The notes beneath the pieces were generated by a model. It did no database searches and was not told the origin of the DNA. It saw only the letters and a list, made by a program, of their open reading frames with translations. Positions 43,292-53,538 of a DNA stretch of 64,000 bases are shown piece after piece. Source of the stretch: Fulvivirga maritima (GTDB lineage: Bacteria > Bacteroidota > Bacteroidia > Cytophagales > Cyclobacteriaceae); assembly GCF_021389955.1 (NCBI RefSeq), contig NZ_CP089980.1:5451001-5515000 (forward strand), given 5' to 3'. The translations under genes and the position numbers were made by a program. Position 1 is the first letter of the stretch, and every line of letters begins with the position of its first letter.

Positions 43292-43451
43292 ACCTTTATT
43301 TATTTGGCTTTTTCAGCTAAAACAAGAATTTATTCCGTCAAAACACATAAAAACCATTATTTGAATTGCACCAACACTTCCGCCTCAAAATAATAGGAAA
43401 GTGATAGGTAGAAGAGCCAATGAAGCTGCCATTTTGCATAGGGTTAAAAGC

Positions 43452-43480
43452 AAAAACACCAGACCGAAATCGGCCTGGTG
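43452..43480 (-). terminator. Terminator of the upstream PUL operon
   Basis: On the minus strand CACCAGGCCGA / TCGGTCTGGTG forms an 11-bp stem followed by TTTTT, ending the susC-to-DUF4859 operon 31 bp after its last stop. Confidence 0.85.
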
Positions 43481-43510
43481 CAACATTTAAGAAAAACAAC
43501 TAATTAATCT

Positions 43511-45211
43511 TTATTCTTCTATATTGAGGGTGAAGTTAAATCTTGCCATTTGCTGCTCATAGCGCAAGAGTATGGAGACATTAAATGAATCGCCAAGGTC
43601 ATTACCCGACTCAAACTGTCCTATAGTAAACAAACCGTCTTCTCCGGTGGAATACTCCACAAACAATGAACAGCCTTCCGTTCCATAATTAACTACCTCA
43701 CCATTGTCAGCATACCAAAAGCCATTATTAGCAGTCTGCACATCTGTAAAATATCCTGCTTCGCTTAAGCTATACAATGTATATCCAGCCCTGAGCTCAT
43801 CTTCTGTAGTACCAAAGTGACTGGCCAATTCAGCAAAGTCAAAATTAATCGCCGTGGTCTCATAACCGGTTTGAACTGGCTGATCTACCGAAAAATCATA
43901 AGTTGCTACAAAATCAGGCAAAATGGTTAAATTGAAATTGTAGCGTACATATCGCCCCTCATAGCTAAGTGCCAAATAGGCATGGTATTCATCTAAATCA
44001 CTAGCAGCATCAGGAAATTGGCCAATATTAAATACTTCATTATCCTCTATATACTCTACATACAACGCACTGCCCTCTTCTCCATAGCTTATTATCTCAC
44101 CTTCACCGGTATACCAAAAACCATTACTTGCAGTATAATCACCAGAATACAACCCTCCTTCAGGAGTAATACCGACTACTGTTAAGTTTCCTTCTAAGTC
44201 ATCTACAGATACTCCAAGGGCAGTAGCTACCTCTTCAATATTTAATTCTATTGGTAATGCTGTATATTCATTATCGGCTGGCTGAGCTACAGAAAATTCA
44301 TAAGTCGCTACAAAATCAAGAGCAGACTGATTTATAGTAACCAGGAAATAAGTATAATCAGTATCCATATCAACTTCATACTCATCAGATGAAAAACTGA
44401 CAGGTAATAAGTAGGTTCCAAGGCTTAAACCTGTTGCATTCAGATCAAAATCAAAACTTATAGACTGTTCTTCTTGATTTACAGATACTGAATTGAAGCT
44501 ATAGTTAGCAACTGGTAATATAGGGTATTCGGTACCTTGAGCATTATTATAAACATCTACATTTTCTTCAGAAATTTCCCAGCTCATCTCTTCAACATCA
44601 ATTTCTGACATATTATAATACCCCGTAATACTCATACTTGCCAGCTCAGTAGTATCATAAGCAGCTACTCGATACTCATAGGTAGTAAAGGACACCGTTG
44701 GCACTTCTAACCCAACATGAATCAATAATTGTGTCATCTGGTCATTTACTTGCAAGTCTCCATTATCCTGAGCTATGAGTTTTATGGGCAGTACCAAATT
44801 GCTCGCTTCTTCTATGCCTAAATCCTCCATAAGAGCAGAAGATTGAAAGACAATTTCCAAATCGGTTTCTTCTTGCTCAAGATTTACGGATGCTGGTAAT
44901 GAATAATACTCAGGAGAGAGCACCTGATATTCAGTTCCGTATAAGGCATTATAACTATTTAACAGGGAACTGTCTACCGCTATCTGCACTGTTAGAGCTG
45001 ATTCTTCTGCGTATTTAATGACTGTATTATAGCTTTGTGCCTCTTCAGTAGTTATTAACTTTGCCGTTTGAAAACCATAGTGGTCAAAGGCCAAATCAGT
45101 TTCCTCAGGCATTTCTGAAGCTGCTTCATCCACTTCTAGCTCTTCATTACAACTCGCCATAAACAGCACCAGAAGTGCTAAAAAGTAATATTTTATATTT
45201 TTCATTTCCAT
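43511..45211 (-). CDS. SusE/F-position lipoprotein, DUF1735-like N-terminus and two DUF4859 modules
   Basis: 566 residues from the ATG at 45211 (MEMKNIKYYFLALLVLFMAS); a start at 45229 would overlap the upstream stop. Lipobox MASCN. Two BT_3987/DUF1735-like N-terminal domains (LTVQIAVDSSLLNSYNALYG, then TEYQVLSPEYYSL) are followed by two tandem copies of a DUF4859 module (FWYTGEGEIISYGEEGSALY, FNIGQFPDAASD; and FWYADNGEVVNYGTEGCSLF, FTIGQFESGND). Likely a surface glycan-binding protein. Same operon as the SusC/D pair upstream. DUF4859 is shared with the metalloprotease-like gene. Confidence 0.88.
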   Translation of the reverse strand: MEMKNIKYYFLALLVLFMASCNEELEVDEAASEMPEETDLAFDHYGFQTAKLITTEEAQSYNTVIKYAEESALTVQIAVDSSLLNSYNALYGTEYQVLSPEYYSLPASVNLEQEETDLEIVFQSSALMEDLGIEEASNLVLPIKLIAQDNGDLQVNDQMTQLLIHVGLEVPTVSFTTYEYRVAAYDTTELASMSITGYYNMSEIDVEEMSWEISEENVDVYNNAQGTEYPILPVANYSFNSVSVNQEEQSISFDFDLNATGLSLGTYLLPVSFSSDEYEVDMDTDYTYFLVTINQSALDFVATYEFSVAQPADNEYTALPIELNIEEVATALGVSVDDLEGNLTVVGITPEGGLYSGDYTASNGFWYTGEGEIISYGEEGSALYVEYIEDNEVFNIGQFPDAASDLDEYHAYLALSYEGRYVRYNFNLTILPDFVATYDFSVDQPVQTGYETTAINFDFAELASHFGTTEDELRAGYTLYSLSEAGYFTDVQTANNGFWYADNGEVVNYGTEGCSLFVEYSTGEDGLFTIGQFESGNDLGDSFNVSILLRYEQQMARFNFTLNIEE

Positions 45212-45229
45212 TCGTTTATGGTAGTACAA

Positions 45230-46207
45230 TTAATTTGAGGCTCTGGTATACGTATGCATCTGGGTAGTGATGATAAATGTACCGGTAGCCAGATACTGAA
45301 ATGAAATCAATCCACCCAGGTCTTGATCAAGCTCCTCGATATATTCTTCAGGAATCTTAAAATCATATCTGGCAGAAACATCAGACCACAGATCTCCTTC
45401 TATTACCAAATCATTGAAATAAGGAAATTCTATGCCTTGGTAGTGCGGCATTTGATGCACGAAGGCAGTATCAGTTCTTATGAGTGGATACCATGGTGCC
45501 CAATTATCAAAAAACGGATATGAAGATGATCGACGGCCTACCTCTCCTTCAGCAGGATTAAAGGCATCTCCATTTCTATCTAAAAAACGATATATACAAA
45601 CCGTACTGTCACCACCACCTATATATTCAACATCTACCGTAATGTGTGCGTCATCAGTATAATTAACACCATCATCTATCAAGGTTACTCGCTTGTAATT
45701 CATTCGATAAGCCTCTTCTACTTCAGTCAATTGTATTTCACAGGCATTTTCAATTATATATTCACCTTTCTGGTTTCCTACTTTTACATCTATATAATAG
45801 GTACCTGTAGCCAAATAGCCAGTCGCGGCACTAAACTCCAGTCTACCTCCTATTGGGTTAACCGCAAAGGGCATTACCAAACTATCCTGTACCTTTGCGG
45901 CCAGCATTTCTACTGTACTATCCTGGTATGTGATAGTACCAGTGAAAGTGACAATATTGCCTGGTGTAGTGAATGATTCTGTAACATCATTACCATCGGC
46001 ATCTCGCACGCTAACCAGCTCGGCTTGCAAAGGTGAAGTAGAGCCGTTAGCCACTATGGGTGAAGAAAAAGTGGTAACACCTACAGGAGCTTCAAAAGGA
46101 TTTACATTATAAAATATATGATCACTGAGATAGCCTACCTCAGGTTTTTCGCAAGCAATAACACCGAGGATAATGATTGCTATAGATAGTATTATATTTC
46201 TATTCAT
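45230..46207 (-). CDS. SusE/F-position lipoprotein, DUF5007-like
   Basis: 325 residues. Signal peptide and lipobox (IAIIILGVIAC). The mature protein is beta-rich, with a cohesive pattern AELVSVRDADGNDVTESF, PIGGRLEFSAATGYLATGTY and a C-terminal half ending MHTYTRASN. Its position in SusC/D operons and this layout match DUF5007-type surface lipoproteins, usually glycan-binding. Family assignment is from memory of layout, so moderate. 15 bp separate it from the FAS1 gene. Confidence 0.72.
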   Translation of the reverse strand: MNRNIILSIAIIILGVIACEKPEVGYLSDHIFYNVNPFEAPVGVTTFSSPIVANGSTSPLQAELVSVRDADGNDVTESFTTPGNIVTFTGTITYQDSTVEMLAAKVQDSLVMPFAVNPIGGRLEFSAATGYLATGTYYIDVKVGNQKGEYIIENACEIQLTEVEEAYRMNYKRVTLIDDGVNYTDDAHITVDVEYIGGGDSTVCIYRFLDRNGDAFNPAEGEVGRRSSSYPFFDNWAPWYPLIRTDTAFVHQMPHYQGIEFPYFNDLVIEGDLWSDVSARYDFKIPEEYIEELDQDLGGLISFQYLATGTFIITTQMHTYTRASN

Positions 46208-46222
46208 ATTACTTCCTTTATT

Positions 46223-46873
46223 TTAATCTTCAGACTCTTCTGAGAACAGCCCAAAGACATGTTGATAATTTAAAGTATGCAGTATAACTCCGTTACCATT
46301 TTGAGTCCTTACCCCTGTAGTCTGACAGCGCTCTTCTTCCATCCCCTCTTTACAGTAATACAAGAAATAAACAGGAGAATCTGAGTATACATAGTATTGA
46401 TCCTCTGTGGTCATAATTCTTTTAATGGTAATCTCCGTGCCACCTTCTGTAGTATATAAATCACCAGAGGTGCTGGCTGCTTCTAACGTAATAGGTTCAT
46501 TAAACACATACTGAAGAAGCTCTTCAGGCTGAATTTCATCCAGCATATTATTAAGTGTAAAAACGGTATCTTCTACATTAGTTTGGTCTCTTAAAGTATC
46601 CGTTCTGGAGGTAAGATACCGCTCTATACTATAGTCAGTAGGGGCGAAAAATGTCCCTGCATTATTTATTTCATCTTGCAGTTCTAACCGGTCAATGATT
46701 TGAATTAAAGTATCAAACATTTGATATTGATTCTGCTGCAAGCACTCATAGGCCGTAAGCTCGGTCTCTGCCGTAGCAGTGCCTCCATCTGTGAGGTAAT
46801 CATCATAACAAGCCAGGAATGACATGCTAAAAAGCATCAAGACCAATAGATATAGTTTATTTGTTAATTTCAT
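46223..46873 (-). CDS. FAS1 (fasciclin)-domain lipoprotein
   Basis: 216 residues. Lipobox FLACYD after a hydrophobic signal (LYLLVLMLFSMSFLAC). A FAS1 domain is visible: YQMFDTLIQIIDRLELQDEI, then NAGTFFAPTDYSIERYL (H1 motif), LDEIQPEELLQYVFNEPITL and a C-terminal GVILHTLNYQHVFG (H2-like NG-ILH). FAS1 domains mediate adhesion or polysaccharide contact. Between susD and the DUF5007-like gene in the operon, so likely exposed on the cell surface. Confidence 0.86.
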   Translation of the reverse strand: MKLTNKLYLLVLMLFSMSFLACYDDYLTDGGTATAETELTAYECLQQNQYQMFDTLIQIIDRLELQDEINNAGTFFAPTDYSIERYLTSRTDTLRDQTNVEDTVFTLNNMLDEIQPEELLQYVFNEPITLEAASTSGDLYTTEGGTEITIKRIMTTEDQYYVYSDSPVYFLYYCKEGMEEERCQTTGVRTQNGNGVILHTLNYQHVFGLFSEESED

Positions 46874-46895
46874 TTGTCTTAGTTAAAGGTTCATG

Positions 46896-48398
46896 TTATT
46901 CCATTTCTGATCTCCAGTACTCTGTTTGTACCAAGAGTGGATTCACCTCCATAATAGAAGGCTGTACAGGCCAGTAATACTTACCTTCCTGAAATTCTGC
47001 TTCACTAATTTTGTCAGAATCGCTAGAACCAAACTTAAAGATGTTCTTTTCTCGGGCTAGCCGCACCAGATCATAAAATCTATGACCTTCCATAAACAGC
47101 TCCCTACCTCGCTCATCTATTATGGCTTCAAACAGTTCACTATCAGGAGCTTCTGATGGCTCAATACCTGCCAGGCCTCGTATATAATCCAGCGTTTGAC
47201 GTGCTTGTGCATATTTTTGCTGAGCAGCTTGTGCCTCTGCTTGCAATAGAGCTATACCCGCCAATCTGAAAATGACGATATTATTAAAACCCAAAGCATA
47301 GGTATCTGTAGAATAATCTATGTTAGCATATTTGAGAAGCACAGGATAGTCATCATCAAACTGCCAAAAGCCTTCCGTTCTGCGCAAGTCATTCTCATCA
47401 TTAAACAAGGTCTGCCTAAGCGTAAGAGTATCAAATGGCCAAAGGGTAGCATCCGTAACTGTGGTAAGATAATCATCTCTCAGTAGGTAGTTACTTATTC
47501 CTCCTGCTGAGGCTGCATTAGCTTCATTGTCTGCATTTTGGGCTATTTCAAAAATTGATTCTGAAGATTGACCACTAAATATATCCAGATAATCATTTCT
47601 ATCTACATAAGAGTAATTACCACTGCTAAGCACCATTTCAGCCGCTCTTTCGCAATTTTCATAGTCTCCTTGCCATGCATAGATATTAGCCAGTAGTGTC
47701 CAGGCCGCTCCTGCATTTGCTCTCACCGCCACATCTTCAGCATTTAAGTATTCCCAGCTCAGGTGAGTCAAGGCAGCCTGACAATCTTCAATAGCTTTGG
47801 CTATTACGCGTTCTTTATCATCACGGTAATAGTCATTCAGATCCACTACATCTACAGTGTTATCATTAATGATAGGTACATCACCCCAAACCCGAGCCAT
47901 GTAGAAGTATGAAAATGCACGCACAAAATAGGCCTCACCCATAAACTGATTAAAGGCCGCATCATAATCAGCAAAATTATCTTCCGGAATAGTAGGTATA
48001 CGCGCTAAACAAAGATTTGCCTGACGGATGGTAGCATAGAAATACTGAAAATTTCTTAGCCTGTACATAATGGCATTGGTTTCTGTAGCGGCTACAGCCA
48101 ATCCCCAGTCTACTTCCTGCACATAGTTATAGTCTACTATATCTCTATCTGAAGCAAATACATCAGTAGGTAAGTCTCCATAAGCATAATATGCTAAAGC
48201 ACTGTTGAGCGTTTTCCTGAGTTGAGAATAGCAACCTGCTACACCGGAGTTTGCCTCTTCTTCATTATTCCAAAAGGTTTGGTCTGCCACATCACTTATG
48301 GGGTCTTCATCCAAAAAATCTGAACATGAACCACTCACAATAAGCAGAAAGCAGATGACCAAGCGTTGCAACTTATATAATTTTCTATCTTTTTTCAT
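46896..48398 (-). CDS. SusD/RagB-family outer-membrane lipoprotein (second pair)
   Basis: 500 residues, lipobox SGSCSD. N-terminal domain with SVADQTFWNNEEEANSGVAG and FVRAFSYFYMARVWGDVPII (typical SusD helical motif), and C-terminal LRLAGIALLQAEAQAAQQKY-type region plus RGRELFMEGHRFYDLVRLAR, a RagB hallmark. Pairs with the SusC encoded 19 bp upstream. It differs clearly from the 38513 SusD, so the locus has two distinct transport systems. Confidence 0.96.
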   Translation of the reverse strand: MKKDRKLYKLQRLVICFLLIVSGSCSDFLDEDPISDVADQTFWNNEEEANSGVAGCYSQLRKTLNSALAYYAYGDLPTDVFASDRDIVDYNYVQEVDWGLAVAATETNAIMYRLRNFQYFYATIRQANLCLARIPTIPEDNFADYDAAFNQFMGEAYFVRAFSYFYMARVWGDVPIINDNTVDVVDLNDYYRDDKERVIAKAIEDCQAALTHLSWEYLNAEDVAVRANAGAAWTLLANIYAWQGDYENCERAAEMVLSSGNYSYVDRNDYLDIFSGQSSESIFEIAQNADNEANAASAGGISNYLLRDDYLTTVTDATLWPFDTLTLRQTLFNDENDLRRTEGFWQFDDDYPVLLKYANIDYSTDTYALGFNNIVIFRLAGIALLQAEAQAAQQKYAQARQTLDYIRGLAGIEPSEAPDSELFEAIIDERGRELFMEGHRFYDLVRLAREKNIFKFGSSDSDKISEAEFQEGKYYWPVQPSIMEVNPLLVQTEYWRSEME

Positions 48399-48417
48399 TC
48401 TATTGTATTTAGGGAGA

Positions 48418-51400
48418 TTAAAAACTGGCAGTTAGACCAAGTGTAAATTTCATGGCCAGTGGGTAAGTGCTACCATTGCTATATCCATCTGCTCCCACAG
48501 CCTCAGGATCAGGCAGTGTACTATCTGTAATAAGCAATACATTGTCTACCATACCATACACACGAAGGCCAGATAAGCCAATCTTATTACCAAAAGTATC
48601 TGGCAACTTATAGCCTAAGGAGATATTCTTTATGCGGAAAAAGCTACCGTTTTCTATAAAGTTCTCATTGGCAATATGAAATCTGTCTAAGCGCACGTTA
48701 GTTAATGATCCGTAGTCGGCCTCTTCATCTCCGGGGCCACGGTAGTAATCTATGTCACCCACTATACCTAAAGTAGCATATGGTCCCCAAGCAGTCCAGG
48801 GAGTATCACTTCGGCTACCATTAAGCCTGTCTGAGGTATAACCATTCCACACTTCTCTACCCAAAATAAATGAGCAAAGTATGCTTAATGACCAGTTTTT
48901 GTAAGTGAAGGTATTGGTTAAACCTCCTGTAATTTCAGAGTTAGGGTCTCCTCCATATATTTTGTCATTGGCATCTATGTTATAATCACCATTTTGATCT
49001 ACATAAATAGGGTCTCCAGCTCTTATAGTGTTACCATAATAAGTCATCTTATCTCCGGTAAGTGGATCGGTAGGCACGGCCTCATCAGAGGTATAAACAC
49101 CATCCATTTGCCACACTCTATATTGGAAAAGTGGCTGACCAACTGTGAGTGTATATTGCATCCAAGGCTGACCTACAGTAAGATCTTTTCCTCCATTAGG
49201 CAACTCGGTAATGTAATTTTCATTAATACCCAATACCAGCGTGGTATTCCATTGTAGCGGACCTTTGGGATTAAGGTTGGTAGTATTAAGCGTAAACTCC
49301 ACACCAGTATTTCTCAGCCCCACGGCATTACCACTGTAATAATTATAACCAGAGGTAACAGGTGCAGTCATATTATTAAAGAATAAATCTTCAGAATCAC
49401 GCGAATACCAATCTACCTGAAGGTTAACCCTATTATTTAACAAGGATAAATCAGCTCCAATATTTACCTGCGGATAACGCTCCCAGGTTACATTTCTATC
49501 GCTGGCAATATTCTCATAGTTAGGTGAAATAGCTGTAGTACCATTATAGGTAGTAGCAGTAGCACCATTATTAAAACCAAATGAAGAGGTATAATAAGTG
49601 GCATTACTACCCAATAAATTATAGCGAGCATAATAGTATGAAGGATCATTACCCGTGACTCCATAACTAGCTCTGATCTTAAAGCTATTAATGACATTAG
49701 TCAAAGGCATGAAAAACGGCTCTTCAGACACTATCCACCCGGCAGATACTGAATAGAAATCAGCCCAGCGCTTGGCTTCATTATACCTGGAAGAAGCATC
49801 TCTTCTGTAACTAGAGGAGAACAGATATTTGCCTTTGAAATCATAATTGGCTCTACCAAAAAATCCTAAACGACCTCTTTGCTCTGAGTAAGTCTCTGAA
49901 TACAGGCCTATACCTGGAGATACACTATAGATAGTATTAGCGAGCACGCCATTTCCATAGGCATAAGTTCTTTTATTTTGCTGACGAGATGCTTGTTGAC
50001 CTAAAATAAATGAGAAGTTATGATCTCCTATAAGTCGTGAATACGTAAAGTAATTCTCTACCTCCCATCGGCTGGTTTCATAATCCCAATTCTGAGCTAT
50101 ATCATAATCGTTACCATTAATCAAGTGACTATATAAATAATCTCTGCGGTTATTTCTATAAGTCTGCGAGAAAGAACTGGTAAACATTAAGCCTTCATAT
50201 AAATCAATATTCAGCTTAGCATTTGACATGATGGTAGTAGTTTTATCATCATCCAAATTTCCGATCTGTCCTCTGTATGTATCTACCTCTTCATCAGTCA
50301 GATACCATAATGAAGAAGGGAAGTTCCAGGTCGAGAATGGGAAGTTGCTTCCATCTCCATAACCGTGTTTAATATCTACAAAAGAAGGAGCAATATCTAC
50401 CGTAAAATTAATACGCTTTTTAGGGTTTAAAGACAAGTATACTCTTGGCGATACCCTCGTTAAAGAATAACCGATCATTACACCTTCCTCATTATAATAA
50501 CCTAACGATACTCTGTATTGGTTATCTTTAAATGAACCACTAATACTAGCATCTCCATTATAGAGCATACTATTCTGCACAAAAATATCTTGCCAGTCTC
50601 TGTTATTATTAAAAGAGCCATTCAAGCTATCAGTGAGCATCATGTTAAAGTTTTCATGATCCATAGTACCGAAGTTATTATAGATCATATCTAACTTTAA
50701 ATCACGCTCATCAGAGCCTGTAATTACATTTCTCAATGTGGGTTTTACGCCTACACCAGCATAAAAATTAACATTGATTTGAGGTTTGTCGCTTATAGTG
50801 CCACGCTTGGTTTTAATAATAATAACACCATTAGCTCCTCTGGAACCATAGATAGCAGCTGCAGAAGCATCTTTCAATACATCTATAGACTCAATATCAT
50901 TTGGGTTAATGGCAGTAAGCGGGTTATTACCATAGGCACTGGGCATGTCATTAACATTATAAATCATACCGTCAATAACATACAGTGGGTAACTCACCCC
51001 TCCTAGCGAAACACTATTGGAGCCCCTGATATTTACAATGGTATTGGCTCCTGGCTCACCTGATGTACTCAGCGAAGTAAGTCCGGCCACCTTTCCACTA
51101 AGTATCTGATCTACTGAACTGTAAGGCACATTCTCAATCTGCTGAGATGATACACTGGTCATGGCCGCTGTTACTTTCTTACGATCCATATTCTGATAGC
51201 CGACAGCCACCACAGTAACCTCATCTAAATTTTTAACCTGCTCTTCAAGCGCCACATTAATTACAGACTGATTACCCACTACAATTTCCTGCCTCTTAAA
51301 ACCAATAATGCTAAACACCAGAACATTTTCCGGTGAGCTCACTTTGATATTAAAATTACCGGATACATCAGTGATGGTACCTTTAGAGGTTCCCTTCACC

Positions 51401-51630
51401 AAAACGGTAACGCCAGGTAGTTCCTCACCATCGGCAGAAGTAACTTTTCCTGAAATTGCAGTTTGAGAATATGACAGGCTGTAGAATAATACGCCTATCA
51501 ATAATAAAAAGACCCTGATTAAGTGTAAAGACTTCACATATTTGTAATAGCCATTTCCACCTACACTCTCTTCAGAAGAATGTTCCCTGGGTACTTTAAC
51601 CCGGGACGGGCTTCGTAGAAGTTGTTTCAT
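48418..51630 (-). CDS. SusC/RagA-family TonB-dependent transporter (second pair)
   Basis: 1070 residues. CarboxypepD-reg-like domain (AISGKVTSADGEELPGVTVL), plug with LYVIDGMIYNVNDMPSAYGN and LKDASAAAIYGSRGANGVII, then the barrel, ending AMKFTLGLTASF with a terminal Phe. First gene of the larger operon and distinct from the 40119 SusC. Upstream are the shared promoter element (51696-51734) and 230 bp without genes. Confidence 0.97.
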   Translation of the reverse strand: MKQLLRSPSRVKVPREHSSEESVGGNGYYKYVKSLHLIRVFLLLIGVLFYSLSYSQTAISGKVTSADGEELPGVTVLVKGTSKGTITDVSGNFNIKVSSPENVLVFSIIGFKRQEIVVGNQSVINVALEEQVKNLDEVTVVAVGYQNMDRKKVTAAMTSVSSQQIENVPYSSVDQILSGKVAGLTSLSTSGEPGANTIVNIRGSNSVSLGGVSYPLYVIDGMIYNVNDMPSAYGNNPLTAINPNDIESIDVLKDASAAAIYGSRGANGVIIIKTKRGTISDKPQINVNFYAGVGVKPTLRNVITGSDERDLKLDMIYNNFGTMDHENFNMMLTDSLNGSFNNNRDWQDIFVQNSMLYNGDASISGSFKDNQYRVSLGYYNEEGVMIGYSLTRVSPRVYLSLNPKKRINFTVDIAPSFVDIKHGYGDGSNFPFSTWNFPSSLWYLTDEEVDTYRGQIGNLDDDKTTTIMSNAKLNIDLYEGLMFTSSFSQTYRNNRRDYLYSHLINGNDYDIAQNWDYETSRWEVENYFTYSRLIGDHNFSFILGQQASRQQNKRTYAYGNGVLANTIYSVSPGIGLYSETYSEQRGRLGFFGRANYDFKGKYLFSSSYRRDASSRYNEAKRWADFYSVSAGWIVSEEPFFMPLTNVINSFKIRASYGVTGNDPSYYYARYNLLGSNATYYTSSFGFNNGATATTYNGTTAISPNYENIASDRNVTWERYPQVNIGADLSLLNNRVNLQVDWYSRDSEDLFFNNMTAPVTSGYNYYSGNAVGLRNTGVEFTLNTTNLNPKGPLQWNTTLVLGINENYITELPNGGKDLTVGQPWMQYTLTVGQPLFQYRVWQMDGVYTSDEAVPTDPLTGDKMTYYGNTIRAGDPIYVDQNGDYNIDANDKIYGGDPNSEITGGLTNTFTYKNWSLSILCSFILGREVWNGYTSDRLNGSRSDTPWTAWGPYATLGIVGDIDYYRGPGDEEADYGSLTNVRLDRFHIANENFIENGSFFRIKNISLGYKLPDTFGNKIGLSGLRVYGMVDNVLLITDSTLPDPEAVGADGYSNGSTYPLAMKFTLGLTASF

Positions 51631-51695
51631 ATTCGGCTTGCGGTTTAATTAGTTAAATTGTCTCCGCAATATTGTATTGTTAGCCTAAATCAGTT

Positions 51696-51734
51696 CGCAC
51701 ATATGTATTTAAAGGCTGAACTATTGTTTCAAAA
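51696..51734 (-). promoter_or_regulatory. Conserved promoter element of susC (copy 2)
   Basis: On the minus strand TTTTGAAACAATAG and ACATATGTGCG, matching the 43253 element, with the same 25-nt block spacing; sequence in between differs. Lies 66 bp upstream of the second susC start. Confidence 0.65.
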
Positions 51735-51860
51735 CATTACAAAATGCCGTATATAATCATTTTTAAAGAATTTTATTTCCTTTTATTAATTTTTTCGGTA
51801 TTTAATTTTATATAACTGCATATCACAATCAAATTAAAAAGCCATTTGATTTTCAACGCT

Positions 51861-52925
51861 TTATAGTGATCTTTTTTGAAGAATAATTGATGCCGCCTCT
51901 ATGGCTGGTGCAGCATATTTATCTGGTGCAGCAATCACTTCTTGAAGCTTTTCGGTAGGCCAGCTTTCATAGGTATTTAGTAACTCTTGTTTCCGTTTGG
52001 CAGCATGTGATTGTTCCCTTCTTTTTTCCTTATCTGTTAGTTCGTTAGACCTAAGACGAGGGATAGAGACTTCAATCTGCCGATGGTTAACAGCCAAGAT
52101 TTCCAGCAACTCCACAGGATGGAAGGAAAAGCTAGTAACCATAAAAATTTTTTCGCCGGTAATAATCCTCAAATAGGCATATTTATTAAATGCACTATTA
52201 GCTCTATCACAATAAACCAGCTCATATTTAGGTTTGCTCTTATGTATTTGAAATAACTTACCTGCCTTATTAATCTTTAATATTTTATCCTCTTGTGAAT
52301 ATTCAATTGTTTGATCATGGTCATTCTTCCAATACCGATACCTTAATAACTCTTCAGGTAAAATTATAAAGCCAAGAATGGCTAGAAGCAATAAGGTTAT
52401 AGGAATGACCATTATATCCATAACAAAGAAAGGAATAAGCAGAGGAAGAAATAAAATCCAAACTTTACGCCAAAGTTTGCTCTTGCTAAACTCATTTTTA
52501 ATCTGGATACTTACTTTCTCATCATAATCATCGGGCAATTCATATAACTCTAATGTCTCCTCAATAGTACCATTATAAAAATCTGCCAGAAGTTGTTCTA
52601 TAAACACTCCTTCTGGTCGCATTTCCGGATCATTACTCAAGAATAATTGACCACAACGATCTCCATTGCGATAAAACAGGCTGAAGCCATGACTATCTTT
52701 TGAATATATTGAAACACACAGATGCTCTGATTCGAAGAAATAAATTGCAGGAATGGTATATGTAAAATCATCCTCTTTAGCAGCACTAACTTTTGCATAC
52801 TGCTCTTCCCACGGAAAATCATGAAACAATTTCAATGCCCCCTCCAGATCGACCTCAACATCAGTCATTTCTATAAAATCAGGATCAAAATCATGGTACT
52901 GATAGCCAAAAGTGGTCTTTTTCAT
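51861..52925 (-). CDS. Hypothetical membrane protein
   Basis: 354 residues. A cytoplasmic-type N-terminal domain (GYQYHDFDPDFIEMTDVEVD, EDDFTYTIPAIYFFESEHLC) is followed by two TM helices near 165-215 (WILFLPLLIPFFVMDIMVI, ITLLLLAILGFIIL), a further soluble domain and a helical tail with DKEKRREQSHAAKRKQELLN. No family recognised. Single gene with long AT-rich flanks. Confidence 0.78.
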   Translation of the reverse strand: MKKTTFGYQYHDFDPDFIEMTDVEVDLEGALKLFHDFPWEEQYAKVSAAKEDDFTYTIPAIYFFESEHLCVSIYSKDSHGFSLFYRNGDRCGQLFLSNDPEMRPEGVFIEQLLADFYNGTIEETLELYELPDDYDEKVSIQIKNEFSKSKLWRKVWILFLPLLIPFFVMDIMVIPITLLLLAILGFIILPEELLRYRYWKNDHDQTIEYSQEDKILKINKAGKLFQIHKSKPKYELVYCDRANSAFNKYAYLRIITGEKIFMVTSFSFHPVELLEILAVNHRQIEVSIPRLRSNELTDKEKRREQSHAAKRKQELLNTYESWPTEKLQEVIAAPDKYAAPAIEAASIILQKRSL

Positions 52926-53091
52926 GAAAGTTAAGTGAGTTGAATAGTATTGTTAAAACTTTAAATATCTTATTTTATAATTAATCCAGGCGACCTCTTT
53001 TTTGCCTCATAAGCATATTTACGCAGCACTGCAAAGATGCATTCGAACAGCAAACAAAACTTAGAAAGCTTCAAACAATAAGAAACATATC

Positions 53092-53448
53092 TTATTCTGA
53101 AATATTAAAATTGAAAGTTACATACTCAAACTGCGTAGAGGGACCAGAACCATCTGAGCCGGTTGCTAGTTGTATTTGGACATGGTCAATTCCTACATAT
53201 CCAGCCTCAGGCTGATACCGGTAGATAATTTGCATAGCAGAGTCTCTATCTATTTCGCTAATAGAAAAATGACTGGCTTGGTTTATGATTTCACCCCCTT
53301 CTTCATCTCCCGAATTTCCTGAATTGAATACATAAACTTCATTCATAGTCAGATCGACATCAATAACTCTAGTCTGCAGATCAGCATCATCATCTCCACA
53401 AGAAATAAAGATTAAAGAAAGTATTATTAAAGCAAATGGAATTTTCAT
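53092..53448 (-). CDS. Small hypothetical lipoprotein
   Basis: 118 residues with a clear lipobox (LIFISCGDDD at residues 12-21; acylated Cys 17). The mature part is a single predicted beta-sandwich (DVDLTMNEVYVFNSGNSGDE, then IIYRYQPEAGYVGIDHVQIQ), resembling a Big/Ig-like surface domain. Function unknown. Single gene. Confidence 0.8.
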   Translation of the reverse strand: MKIPFALIILSLIFISCGDDDADLQTRVIDVDLTMNEVYVFNSGNSGDEEGGEIINQASHFSISEIDRDSAMQIIYRYQPEAGYVGIDHVQIQLATGSDGSGPSTQFEYVTFNFNISE

Positions 53449-53538
53449 AAAAGAGAATTAAGTATACTGCCCCAAAGTATACATAAAAATGACATAGCCC
53501 AAGTTTATGGAGCTATTATTAAATTATTCAATGATTTT

